Shown here: positions 17,198-25,183 of the stretch, one piece after another
Layout of the letters: each line of letters starts with the position of its first letter
Position numbering within the stretch: the stretch's first letter is position 1
From: Actinoplanes sp040639655
GTDB taxonomy: Bacteria; Actinomycetota; Actinomycetes; Mycobacteriales; Micromonosporaceae
DNA length: 64,000 nt
Reading direction: 5' to 3'
Assembly (NCBI RefSeq): GCF_040639655.1
Contig: NZ_JBFAAI010000036.1
Coordinates: 28,043 to 92,042 of the forward strand
Notes under the pieces: generated by a model
What the model was told of the DNA's origin: nothing
Database searches by the model: none
What the model saw: only the letters and a program-made list of their open reading frames with translations
Translations under genes and position numbers: made by a program

Positions 17198-17214
17198 TCA
17201 GCACGGAGGTGCCA

Positions 17215-17535
17215 GTGGCCCAACCCGACGACATATTCGGCGATGACGACTACCCGGCCTACACGATGGGCCGCGCCGCGGAAATCGTCGGCGCTTCCCA
17301 GGAGTTCTTACGCCGGCTGGACGAGCAAAAACTGATCTCCCCGTTCCGCTCGACCGGCGGCCACCGACGCTACTCCCGGTATCAGCTACGACTCGCCGCG
17401 CGAGCGCGGGAGATGGTCGATCAGGGCACCGCACTGGAGGCGGCTTGCCGGATCATCATCCTCGAGGACCAGCTCGAGGAGGCCCTCCAGCTGAACCGGA
17501 AGCTCAAGCAGCAAGAACCCACAGACATGACCTGA
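17215..17535 (+). CDS. MerR-like helix-turn-helix regulator
   Basis: A 106-residue DNA-binding protein with a MerR-type winged helix: YTMGRAAEIVGASQEFLRRLDEQKLISPFRSTGGHRRYSRYQL. The GGHRRYS wing is diagnostic. A C-terminal coiled-coil helix (RIIILEDQLEEALQLNRKLKQQ) would make the dimer, and no ligand domain exists, so it is a stand-alone regulator of a kind common in streptomycetes and relatives. The GTG at 17215 follows GGAGG at 5 bases; in-frame sequence before it includes the hairpin and is not coding. The function is unknown. Confidence 0.8.
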   Translation: MAQPDDIFGDDDYPAYTMGRAAEIVGASQEFLRRLDEQKLISPFRSTGGHRRYSRYQLRLAARAREMVDQGTALEAACRIIILEDQLEEALQLNRKLKQQEPTDMT

Positions 17536-17541
17536 ACCCCG

Positions 17542-17575
17542 CGGTCCTCCTCGTCTCGAGAGGGACCGTTTCTGT
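17542..17575 (+). terminator. Probable terminator after the MerR-like gene
   Basis: CGGTCC (17542-17547) pairs with GGACCG (17563-17568) and is followed by TTTCTGT. It begins 7 bp after the stop codon. The stem is short, but the T-rich tail supports intrinsic termination. Confidence 0.45.
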
Positions 17576-17719
17576 ATTCACGGTGATCACCGCGATTCCC
17601 GCGGGACGCCGGCAGCATCCCGGTCAACGGACCGTTCATGAACTGCGCTGGGCCAAGCGGGCTGACGTACTCCCACGAGGGTGGACGGCCGGCCCGGCAG
17701 CGACAAGTAGGCTGAGCCG

Positions 17720-18481
17720 GTGGCCAGGGAAGGCAGCTCCATCGACAAGACGCTGGCGGTGCTCGAGGCGCTCGCCGAGCACCACCGCGTCACCGACATC
17801 GCGGCGGCCACGGGGTTCTCCAAGTCGACCGTCCACCGGATCCTGCAGGCACTGGTCACGTGGGGCTTCGCCCGGCCGGACGGTCTGGGCAGCTACGAAC
17901 CCGGCCCGCGCATCCTGACGCTGGCCGGCCGGGTGATGCAACGCTTCGACCCGGCCCGGCAGGCGTCCGGCGCGCTGCACGCGCTGTGTGAGGCCACCGG
18001 CTTCACCACGCACTTCGCCATCCGCAGCGTCGACGAGGCGGTCTACGTCGACAAGCACGAGGGGCGCCGGCCGTACCAGATGCTCTCCCGGGTCGGGATG
18101 AGCCTCACGCTGCACAGCACGGCCATCGGCAAGGCGATCCTGGCCCACCTCAGCGACGCCGAGGTGCAGGCGATCTGCCGGCGCGCCGGCCTGCCACAGC
18201 GCACGCCCAACACGCTCACCAGCGAGGAGGACCTGCTCACCGACCTGGCACGGGTCCGTGCGCTCGGGTACGCCGTCGACGACGAGGAGAACGAGCCGGG
18301 CATCCGGTGCGTGGGCGCCGCCGTGTTCGACCACACCGGCCGGGTGCTGGGCGGTATCTCGGTCTCCACCCTGGCGCTCGACATGGACATGGCCGGACTC
18401 GAGGCCCGTGCGCCCGAGGTCATCGCCGCGGCACGTGACGTGTCGGCCGCGCTCGGGGCGGCCGCTCCCCTGGCTAACTGA
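17720..18481 (+). CDS. IclR-family regulator
   Basis: A 253-residue IclR protein: winged helix-turn-helix (VTDIAAATGFSKSTVHRILQAL, residues about 25-46), then an effector domain with SLTLHSTAIGKAILAHLS and the terminal GISVSTLALDMD region of the family. The GTG at 17720 begins directly at the DNA-binding domain (AREGSSIDKTLAVLEAL). It is separated from the downstream DUF5819 gene by 110 bp containing a perfect inverted repeat (18543-18562). Whether it controls that pair or the convergent tct transporter cannot be told; IclR proteins often control carboxylate uptake. Confidence 0.87.
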   Translation: MAREGSSIDKTLAVLEALAEHHRVTDIAAATGFSKSTVHRILQALVTWGFARPDGLGSYEPGPRILTLAGRVMQRFDPARQASGALHALCEATGFTTHFAIRSVDEAVYVDKHEGRRPYQMLSRVGMSLTLHSTAIGKAILAHLSDAEVQAICRRAGLPQRTPNTLTSEEDLLTDLARVRALGYAVDDEENEPGIRCVGAAVFDHTGRVLGGISVSTLALDMDMAGLEARAPEVIAAARDVSAALGAAAPLAN

Positions 18482-18542
18482 ACGACAGTCTCTCCAGTCC
18501 GTTTTGGGCGACACACCGCATTTGCCGGTCTTCGGTGATTTG

Positions 18543-18562
18543 TGATCATTCTGGGATGATCA
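18543..18562. promoter_or_regulatory. Operator-like inverted repeat before the DUF5819 gene
   Basis: TGATCAT (18543-18549), six bases, then ATGATCA (18556-18562): a perfect 7-bp inverted repeat in an AT-rich patch. It lies 30 bp before the favoured start of the DUF5819 gene. A regulator binding site is likely, the IclR product upstream being one candidate. Confidence 0.45.
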
Positions 18563-18591
18563 GTTCACCAGGACGGGAAGGCGGAATCCGA

Positions 18592-19233
18592 GTGCCGCAG
18601 CAGGATGGAGACCTCGACGAAGCCGCGCCAGGCGGCCTGCGGGTGACCATGGGGGCCATTGCCGGGTTGTGCGCGGCCGTGGCGACGGCCCACATGACCC
18701 TCGTGTTCCTGCACGTGGCGCCCTCCAATCCGGTCTCCCAGCGCCTCCAGCAGCCGATCCACGCCTGGGTCAACCCCTTGTTCGAGCAGAACTGGCTGCT
18801 CTTCGCCCCGAATCCGAACGCCGTGAACACGCAGATCTTCGCGCGGGCCGGATGGATGACCGAGACCGGCGAAGGACAGACGAGCGACTGGATCGACATC
18901 AGCTCGGTCGACACGGCCGACACGAAACACAACCCCTACCCCAGCCGTACGACGATCGCCATGCTCCGGCGGGCCTGGGTCTCCTACATGACCTCGCACG
19001 GTGAGGACGAGGTGTCCCGCGGCGAATGGGCGCTCATGCTGGCCGAGTACCTGCGCAACATCGCTGTGCAGCGGATCTCCGAACACGTCGGGCATCCCTT
19101 CCAGACCGTCCGGATCAAGGTCGTCACCTATCCGATCGCGCCCCCGGACACCGGCGGTACCGCCCAGACCGTCCGGCCCGAGCCCTATACCAGGACCCTG
19201 CCCTGGTGGAATGCGACCTCCGATGGCAGTTGA
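18592..19233 (+). CDS. DUF5819-family protein
   Basis: About 213 residues with one N-terminal membrane helix (VTMGAIAGLCAAVATAHMTLVFLHVAP) and an outside domain. The segment PIHAWVNPLFEQNWLLFAPNPN and the WIDISSVD region are those of DUF5819, a family without known biochemistry. The gene overlaps the next one, which encodes an HTTM protein, by 11 bp, and such pairs are recurrent in actinobacteria. I favour the GTG at 18592 because GGAAGG lies upstream and the inverted repeat at 18543-18562 would otherwise fall inside the gene; ATG 18556 and GTG 18535 are alternatives. Confidence 0.75.
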   Translation: MPQQDGDLDEAAPGGLRVTMGAIAGLCAAVATAHMTLVFLHVAPSNPVSQRLQQPIHAWVNPLFEQNWLLFAPNPNAVNTQIFARAGWMTETGEGQTSDWIDISSVDTADTKHNPYPSRTTIAMLRRAWVSYMTSHGEDEVSRGEWALMLAEYLRNIAVQRISEHVGHPFQTVRIKVVTYPIAPPDTGGTAQTVRPEPYTRTLPWWNATSDGS

Positions 19234-20290
19234 CCAGACCTCCCCCGCGTATCCCGCACCCGAGAAGGCGGATGTCGCGCCGGAGGGCATCACCCCCGCG
19301 GGACGGCTGAGGAACCGGTTCGACGATGTCTACCGCCTGCTGACGCGGCAGCCTCTGTCGCTGTACGCCACAGCCGTCATGCGGATCGGGTTCGGCCTGC
19401 TCTACACGATCATGCTGGTACGCGAGTTCCCGTACCGCCACCAGATCTGGGGGCCGGAGTCGCCGTGGTCCCCGGACCTGGCCCGCCGGATGTTCGACGA
19501 GTACGGCCTGTTCAGCGTCCTGAACCTGTCGGACGATCCGCGGTATTTCGAGGCCTGCTACGCCTTTGCGCTGATCACCGCGGTGGTGTTCATGCTCGGC
19601 TGGCGGACCCGGGTGGTGTCGCTGGTGTTCGCGCTGGTGATGTTCTCGTTCTACAGCCGGGGCGTGTTCATGACCGACGGCGGGGACAACCTGGCCGTCC
19701 TCATGTCCGTATACCTCTGCTTCACCGCGTGCGGCCGGGTCTGGTCGCTCGACGCGCGCCGGCATCGGCGGCACGACGACGGCAGCCGGCCGGAGAAGCC
19801 CGGCGGGATCCGGATCCTGCGCCGCTTCACGGTCACCGTCATGCACAACTGCGCGCTGGTGGTCATGATGGCGCAGATGTGCGTCCTGTACGGAGCGGCC
19901 GGCCTCTACAAGGTCCAGGGCAACCTGTGGAACGACGGCACGGCCCTGCACTACGTACTGAAGACCGACTCGTTCCGCCCGTGGCCCGCACTGTCCGACT
20001 TCGTCGACGGCCACCAGGTCCTGATCGGCATCTCCTGCTACCTCACCGTGCTGGTCCAGGTCGCCTTCCCGTTCTCCCTGTTCAGCAAGCTGAAGTATGT
20101 CCTGCTGCCGATCCTGGTCGGGATGCACGTGGGCATCGCCGTCCTGATGGCACTGCCGCTCTTCTCCGCCGTGATGATCCTGTCGGACGCGGTGTTCCTG
20201 CCCGACCGGTTCTACCGGGCCGTCGCCCGCAAGGGCTCGGCGCTGATCGCCGCCGTCTCTCCCCGGCGGGCCGCTACTCGTCCTCACTGA
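19223..20290 (+). CDS. HTTM-domain membrane protein (vitamin K carboxylase-like)
   Basis: A 355-residue membrane protein with about seven hydrophobic helices. The order of features (LSLYATAVMRIGFGLLYTIMLVREFPYRHQIWGPESPW, GGDNLAVLMSVYLCFTACGRVWSLD, YGAAGLYKVQGNLWNDGTALHYVL) matches the HTTM domain, homologous to the membrane part of vitamin K-dependent gamma-carboxylase. Bacterial members have no settled function. The ATG at 19223 lies inside the end of the DUF5819 gene, so the two are translationally coupled and their products may form a complex. Its 3' end overlaps tctA by 17 bp on the opposite strand. Confidence 0.82.
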   Translation: MAVDQTSPAYPAPEKADVAPEGITPAGRLRNRFDDVYRLLTRQPLSLYATAVMRIGFGLLYTIMLVREFPYRHQIWGPESPWSPDLARRMFDEYGLFSVLNLSDDPRYFEACYAFALITAVVFMLGWRTRVVSLVFALVMFSFYSRGVFMTDGGDNLAVLMSVYLCFTACGRVWSLDARRHRRHDDGSRPEKPGGIRILRRFTVTVMHNCALVVMMAQMCVLYGAAGLYKVQGNLWNDGTALHYVLKTDSFRPWPALSDFVDGHQVLIGISCYLTVLVQVAFPFSLFSKLKYVLLPILVGMHVGIAVLMALPLFSAVMILSDAVFLPDRFYRAVARKGSALIAAVSPRRAATRPH

Positions 20291-21779
20291 ACACGGTCTC
20301 GCGCCGCCGCCGGATCATCGGCAGGGCGGCAACCGCGAGGATCAGCACGGTCAGCACCAGCAGCGACGCGGAGATCGGCCGGGTCAGGAAGACCGTGGCG
20401 TCGCCGCGCGAAATGATCAGGGCGCGGCGCAGGTTCTCCTCGAGCAGCGGCCCGAGCACGAAGCCGAGCAGCAGCGGCGCCGGCTCGCAACCGCACTTGA
20501 TCAGCACGTAGCCGAGGAGCCCGAAGCCGGCGATCGCGTAGACGTCGTACTCGTTGAGCCCCAGCGAGTAGGCGCCGATCACCGCGAACAGCACGATCAT
20601 CGGGAACAGCACCTGATAGGGGATGCGCAGGATCCGGACCCAGATTCCGATCAACGGCAGATTCAGCAGTACGAGCAGCACGTTGCCGATCCACATGGAG
20701 GCGATCAGGCCCCAGAACAGGGCCGGTTCGTCGGTGATCACGTTCGGGCCGGGGGTGATGCCGTGCACGATGAACGCGCCGACCATCAGCGCCATCACCG
20801 GATGGGCGGGCAGTCCCAGGGTGAGCAGCGGGATGAACGACGTCTGGGCGGCCGCGTTGTTCGCCGACTCGGGTCCGGCGACACCCTCGATCGCGCCGTG
20901 CCCGAACTCCCCCCGCCGCTTCGAGATCCGCTTCTCCACGGCGTACGAGGTGAACGAGGCGAGCACGTGGCCGCCGCCGGGCAGCACACCGAGGGCCGCG
21001 CCGAGGCCGGTGCCCCGCGCGATCGGCCCGGCGATGCGGCGCCGGTCCTCAGCCGTCGGCCAGAGGTTCGTGACGCCGCCGAGCAGGGCCGGGCGGTCCC
21101 ACTCGTTCTCCAGGTTGCGCAGGATCTCAGCGATGCCGAACATGCCGACCGCCACCGAGACGAAGTCGATGCCGCCGTACAGTTCCCGCTGCCCGAGGAC
21201 GAATCGCGGCGTGCCGGTGTAGATGTCCTGCCCGACCGTGCCGAGCAGGATGCCGAGCGCGATCATCGCCAATGCCTTGAGCGCGGAGCCGCGGGCCAGC
21301 GCGATCGACACGACCAGCCCGAACAGCACGAGCGCGAAGTAGTCGGCGGGGCCGAACCGCAGCGCGACGTCGGCCAGCGGCGGTGCCGCGACGGCCAGCA
21401 CGACCGTCGCCGCCGTACCCGCGATGAAGGACCCGATCGCGGCGGCCGCCAGGGCCGGCCCGGCTCTGCCCTGGCGGGCCATCGCGTGGCCGTCGAGGGC
21501 GGTGACCGCCGCGGACGACTCGCCGGGCAGGTTGATCAGGATGGCCGTCGTCGAGCCGCCGTACTGCGCGCCGTAGTAGATGCCGGCCAGCATGATCAGC
21601 GCGGTGACCGGCTCGAAGTTGAAGGTGATCGGCAGCAGTAGCGCCACCGTGGCGGTCGGGCCGATGCCCGGCAGCACGCCGACGGCCGTGCCGAGCAGCA
21701 CGCCCAGGAAGCAGTAGAGGACGTTCTCGATCAGCAGTGCGGTCGAGAAGCCGAGCACCAGGTTGTCGAGGAGGTCCAC
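20274..21779 (-). CDS. tctA: Tripartite tricarboxylate transporter, large membrane subunit TctA
   Basis: The 501-residue protein has about eleven to twelve membrane helices and the TctA signatures: GTAVGVLPGIGPTATVALLLPITF near the N-terminus, YYGAQYGGSTTAILINLPGE, and a second half starting with ALGVLPGGGHVLASFTSYAVEKR. It is the channel subunit that moves carboxylates such as citrate or other tricarboxylates with cations across the membrane. The GTG at 21779 lies one base after the tctB stop. Gene order on the minus strand is tctC-tctB-tctA, as in other actinobacteria. Ligand specificity resides in TctC and is unknown. Confidence 0.93.
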   Translation of the reverse strand: MDLLDNLVLGFSTALLIENVLYCFLGVLLGTAVGVLPGIGPTATVALLLPITFNFEPVTALIMLAGIYYGAQYGGSTTAILINLPGESSAAVTALDGHAMARQGRAGPALAAAAIGSFIAGTAATVVLAVAAPPLADVALRFGPADYFALVLFGLVVSIALARGSALKALAMIALGILLGTVGQDIYTGTPRFVLGQRELYGGIDFVSVAVGMFGIAEILRNLENEWDRPALLGGVTNLWPTAEDRRRIAGPIARGTGLGAALGVLPGGGHVLASFTSYAVEKRISKRRGEFGHGAIEGVAGPESANNAAAQTSFIPLLTLGLPAHPVMALMVGAFIVHGITPGPNVITDEPALFWGLIASMWIGNVLLVLLNLPLIGIWVRILRIPYQVLFPMIVLFAVIGAYSLGLNEYDVYAIAGFGLLGYVLIKCGCEPAPLLLGFVLGPLLEENLRRALIISRGDATVFLTRPISASLLVLTVLILAVAALPMIRRRRETVFSEDE

Positions 21780-21780
21780 G

Positions 21781-22236
21781 TCAGAATCCCGGCCCCACCA
21801 GCGGGATCCGCAGCTGCAGGCCCACCACGAAGATGAGGGTGGCCGCCACGGTGAGCCCGGCGGCCACGGCGACCGCGGTCAGCGGCCGCACCCGCCGGCT
21901 GGCCAGTGTGGTGAGCAGTGCGGTGACCGCCGACGCCGGCACGAACCCGAGGTACCCGACGAAGAACCCGAAGAACAGCACCGCCGCCGTGATGAGGGCG
22001 AGCGCGCGCCACGGAACTCTCCCGAACGGGATCTCCTCGCCGGCGACCAGCCCTTTGACGACGATCGCCAGGCCCAGGACGACCACGACCGCGCCGACCA
22101 GGAGCGGGAAGTAGCCGGGGCCCATCCGCAGCGGGGTCCCCCGGTCGTAACCGAGCGCCCCCACCACGAACACGCCGCCGATCAGCACGAAGATCCCCCC
22201 GGCGAGCACGTCGGGGAGAGACCGGCGAGCCCGCAT
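21781..22236 (-). CDS. tctB: Tripartite tricarboxylate transporter, small membrane subunit TctB
   Basis: A 151-residue protein with four hydrophobic helices. The pattern MRMGPGYFPLLVGAVVVVLGLAIV is the characteristic TctB segment. It pairs with TctA in the membrane. ATG 22236 is adjacent to the tctC stop, and the gene ends one base before tctA, so all three are on one message. Confidence 0.9.
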   Translation of the reverse strand: MRARRSLPDVLAGGIFVLIGGVFVVGALGYDRGTPLRMGPGYFPLLVGAVVVVLGLAIVVKGLVAGEEIPFGRVPWRALALITAAVLFFGFFVGYLGFVPASAVTALLTTLASRRVRPLTAVAVAAGLTVAATLIFVVGLQLRIPLVGPGF

Positions 22237-23238
22237 CTACGAGGCCTGGACGCCGGCGTCAGCGATGACCTTGGCCCACGCCGTGAGCTGCTCCTCCAGG
22301 TGCGCCCGGTGCGCGTCCGGGGTGGCGTCGGCGGCTGCGACCGGTGCGGTGCCCAGCTTGGCCATCTGATCGATCACCGCCTGGTCGGCAAGTGCCGTCT
22401 GCAGCGCCGTGGACAGCTTGCCGACCACGTCCGGCGGGGTGCCGGCCGGGACGTACAGGCCGTGCCAGACGCTGACCTGCAGTTGCGGCAGGCCGGCCTC
22501 GGTCGTGGTGGGCACGTCGGGCAGGCTCTTCACCCGCTCCGGCGTGGTGACCGCGTACGCCTTGACCTTGCCGGCCGAGATCTGGCCGCTGGTGTTGGTG
22601 GTCTGGTCGCACATGAAGTCGACCTGACCGCCGACCAGGTCGGTCAGTGCCGGACCGGTGCCCTGGTACGGGACCTCCTGGAGCTTGACGCCGGTGGCCG
22701 ACTGGAACAGCAGGCCACACAGGTGGGAGGCGGCGCCGATACCGGCGTTGGCCAGGGTGACCTTGGCCGGGTTCGCCTTCACGTACGCCGTCAGGTCGGT
22801 CAGGGTCGCGGGCGGGAAGTCCTTGCGGGCCACCACGGTCATCGGCACCTCGGTGACCAGGCCGACGGTCGCGAAGTCCTCGAGCGGCTGATAGCCGAGG
22901 TTCTTGTAGAGGGCCGGGGCGGTCGACATGCCGATGTGGTGCATGAGGACCGTGTATCCGTCCGGCTTGTCCTGCGCGACCTCGCCGGCCCCAACCGTGC
23001 CGCCGGCGCCCTCGACGTTCTTGACGACGATCTTCCCGCCGAGCGCCTTCGCCATCGGCTCGGCGATCATCCGGGTGACCGTGTCGGTCGGGCCGCCCGC
23101 ACTGAACGGCACGACGATGGTGATGTTCCGGTCCGGGTACCCGCCACCGCCCCCGGCTTCGCCGCCCTCGGAACAGGCGGCGACGAGGGAGACGGCGGCG
23201 AGCGTGGCGATCATCCGTGACCTGCTGCTCGTGCCCAT
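22237..23238 (-). CDS. tctC: Tripartite tricarboxylate transporter, binding lipoprotein TctC
   Basis: A 333-residue solute-binding protein with a lipoprotein signal (MIATLAAVSLVAAC, lipobox Cys about residue 22) and the TctC/Bug fold: YPDRNITIVVPFSAGGPTDTVTRMIAEP binds the carboxylate, and NVEGAGGTVGAGEVAQDKPDGYTVL is family-typical. It captures the substrate outside the membrane and delivers it to TctAB. The ATG at 23238 follows AAGGAGG at 7 bases, an excellent site. It is divergent from a sensor kinase gene 95 bp away, which suggests that the two-component system regulates uptake. Confidence 0.93.
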   Translation of the reverse strand: MGTSSRSRMIATLAAVSLVAACSEGGEAGGGGGYPDRNITIVVPFSAGGPTDTVTRMIAEPMAKALGGKIVVKNVEGAGGTVGAGEVAQDKPDGYTVLMHHIGMSTAPALYKNLGYQPLEDFATVGLVTEVPMTVVARKDFPPATLTDLTAYVKANPAKVTLANAGIGAASHLCGLLFQSATGVKLQEVPYQGTGPALTDLVGGQVDFMCDQTTNTSGQISAGKVKAYAVTTPERVKSLPDVPTTTEAGLPQLQVSVWHGLYVPAGTPPDVVGKLSTALQTALADQAVIDQMAKLGTAPVAAADATPDAHRAHLEEQLTAWAKVIADAGVQAS

Positions 23239-23294
23239 GTCCTGACCTCCTTGCCGGGACCACCGGCATTCATCTGCGTTAACCGGTCACCGTA

Positions 23295-23321
23295 TTGACA
23301 ATCGACGATGATCACTAGAGT
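23295..23321 (+). promoter_or_regulatory. Possible promoter of the kinase gene
   Basis: TTGACA at 23295-23300 and TAGAGT at 23316-23321 are separated by 15 bp, a little short. The pair lies 13-39 bp before the GTG of the kinase gene. Plausible sigma-70-type promoter, weakly supported. Confidence 0.35.
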
Positions 23322-23333
23322 TAGGCTGGCGGC

Positions 23334-24509
23334 GTGCAGCAGCGCACGTTCCTCGCGGCCCGTGCCGCCCGCTGGGCCCGGCAGCGGCCGGGCCGGCTCG
23401 ACGCCCTGAGCGCCGCGCTGACGTGGACGGTCCTGGGTCCGCTGAGCGTCCTGGTCGCCGGTGTCACCGGCCTGGTCCTGGCCACCGTCACGATCGCCCC
23501 GCTGGCCGTCCGGCGCCGGTTCCCGGCCGTGGTGCTCGGCTGCACCACTGCGGCGTTCGCCCTGCAGCTGCTGCTGGTGCCGATCCCGCTCCCGGCCAAC
23601 GCCGCCCAGGCGATCGTCGTCTACACCGTGGCCGCGCATGTCGCCGCGACGGGCGTACGGCTGACGGCCCTCGCTCTTGCGGTGACCGGCTGCCTGGCCG
23701 GCGCCTTCCGGTGGAGCACCCCGCCGCAGCAGACCCGCAACGCACTGGTGATCGGCGTGACGCTGGCGATCTGCTCGGTCCTCATCTGGGTGATCGGGGA
23801 GCTGGTGCGCGGCGCCCGCGCCAACACGGCGGCCCTGCACGACGCCCGGCTGCAGCTGGCACGGCAGCGGCGGGTCTCGGCGGCCGCGGAGATCCACGAC
23901 ATCGTGGCCCACTCGCTCACCGTGGTGATCGTGCAGGCCGACGCCGGGGCCTACGCGGCCGGGAGCTCCGGGTCCTGGCGGGCCGCGGACGCCGCGGCGA
24001 CCCTCACCACCATCGCGGGTACGGCCCGGACGGCGCTCGCCGAGGTACGCGGGGTCATCGAGATGCTGCAGGAGCCGGGGCCCGCCGAACCGGCCGGCGC
24101 GGAGGTGGGCCGCGACGACGTGCGGCGCCTGATCGACTCGGTGCGCACCGCCGGGCTGCCCGTGCGGGCGGACGTCCCCGACTGGTTCGACGAGCTGCCG
24201 GCCGCGGTCCGGCTCGCCGTGCTCCGCTCCGTCCGGGAGGCACTGACCAACGTGCTCAAGCACACCGGCGCCGGCGTCACCGCCCGGCTGGCCGTCGAAC
24301 GTGAGGGCGACGCGATCCGCCTGCGCGTCGAGGACGACGGCCCGGCCCGGCCCGCACCGGGTGGCTCGCCACCGCCGTCCGGCCACGGCCTGGCCGGGTT
24401 GCGCGAGCGGCTGCGCGGCCTGGACGGGGTACTGACCGCCGGTCCCCTGCCGGAGGGCGGGTTCCGGGTGGCGGTCACGATCCCCCGCGCGCGGGGAGGC
24501 GAACGTTGA
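23334..24509 (+). CDS. NarL-type sensor histidine kinase
   Basis: The 391-residue kinase has about five membrane helices in residues 20-150 and no sizeable external domain. The HisKA_3 helix contains the phospho-accepting His in AAEIHDIVAHSLTVVIVQADAG; the ATPase domain shows VREALTNVLKHTGAG and GHGLAGLRERLRGL. The GTG at 23334 is the first usable start. Its stop overlaps the start of the response regulator gene. It is divergent from the tct transporter; classic citrate systems pair tctCBA with an OmpR-type TctDE, so a NarL-type pair would be a different solution if the functional link is real. Confidence 0.92.
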   Translation: MQQRTFLAARAARWARQRPGRLDALSAALTWTVLGPLSVLVAGVTGLVLATVTIAPLAVRRRFPAVVLGCTTAAFALQLLLVPIPLPANAAQAIVVYTVAAHVAATGVRLTALALAVTGCLAGAFRWSTPPQQTRNALVIGVTLAICSVLIWVIGELVRGARANTAALHDARLQLARQRRVSAAAEIHDIVAHSLTVVIVQADAGAYAAGSSGSWRAADAAATLTTIAGTARTALAEVRGVIEMLQEPGPAEPAGAEVGRDDVRRLIDSVRTAGLPVRADVPDWFDELPAAVRLAVLRSVREALTNVLKHTGAGVTARLAVEREGDAIRLRVEDDGPARPAPGGSPPPSGHGLAGLRERLRGLDGVLTAGPLPEGGFRVAVTIPRARGGER

Positions 24510-25183
24510 CCGGGCAGATCCGGGTGTTCCTGGTCGACGACCAGGAGCTGGTCCGCACCGGTTTCGAGCTGATCCTGCGTACGACGCCGGATCTGGTGGT
24601 GGCCGGGTCGGCCGGGGACGCGCGGGCCGCGATCGACCACCTGCGCTCCCCCGGCCCGCGGGTGGACGTCGTACTGATGGACATCCGCATGCCTGGGATG
24701 GACGGCGTCGAGGCCACCCGGCACCTGATGGCTCTCCCGGATCCGCCCCGGGTGGTCATGCTGACCACCTTCGACGCGGACGACCTGGTGGTTGCCGCGC
24801 TCCGGGCCGGTGCGGCCGGTTACCTGCTCAAGGACGCGGGTGCCGCCGAACTGGTCGCCGCGGTCCGGGCCGCCGCCGCGGGCGACGCTCCGGTGGCGCC
24901 CCGGCTGGTGCGCCGGCTGATCGACTCGTTCCTGCTTGCCGCACCGCCGCGGGAACCGGCACCGCGGCCGGCGCCACCGGGACTGGACCGGCTCACCGTG
25001 CGGGAGCGGGAGATCCTCGCCGCGGTCGGACTGGGACTGACCAATGCGGAGGTCGCGGCGCGGCTCTGCGTGGCCGAGTCGACCGTCAAGACACATCTGG
25101 GATCGGTGCTGCGCAAACTCGAGCTGCGCGACCGGGTGCAGGCGGTCATCGTGGCGCAGTCGCTGCCGCGGCCGGAGTCCTGA
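24506..25183 (+). CDS. NarL/LuxR-type response regulator
   Basis: A 225-residue response regulator with receiver residues Asp11, Asp12 and the phosphorylation site Asp59 (VLMDIRMPG), Thr in MLTTFD and Lys in YLLKD, a Pro/Ala-rich linker, and a LuxR helix-turn-helix (LTVREREILAAVGLGLTNAEVAARLCVAESTVKTHLGSVLRKL). It is coupled to the kinase gene by a 4-bp overlap. Probable targets include the divergent tctCBA operon. The end of the gene overlaps the convergent CPBP gene by 38 bp. Confidence 0.93.
   Translation: MTGQIRVFLVDDQELVRTGFELILRTTPDLVVAGSAGDARAAIDHLRSPGPRVDVVLMDIRMPGMDGVEATRHLMALPDPPRVVMLTTFDADDLVVAALRAGAAGYLLKDAGAAELVAAVRAAAAGDAPVAPRLVRRLIDSFLLAAPPREPAPRPAPPGLDRLTVREREILAAVGLGLTNAEVAARLCVAESTVKTHLGSVLRKLELRDRVQAVIVAQSLPRPES

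Larger units (their letters stand above)
16626..17214. other. Gene-free stretch before the MerR-like regulator
   Basis: Nearly 590 bp without a convincing reading frame; short frames on both strands lack family resemblance and ribosome binding sites. The base composition is lower in GC than the neighbouring genes. Its distinct elements are a 16-bp palindrome at 17126-17141 and a strong hairpin at 17170-17197, both just upstream of the regulator. Decayed genes or an unrecognised small RNA are possible. Confidence 0.5.

Noticed and set aside
23239..23333. TctD/TctE citrate sensor system
   Set aside because: The adjacent kinase and regulator are HisKA_3/NarL types, not the OmpR-type TctDE pair, so that name was not used.
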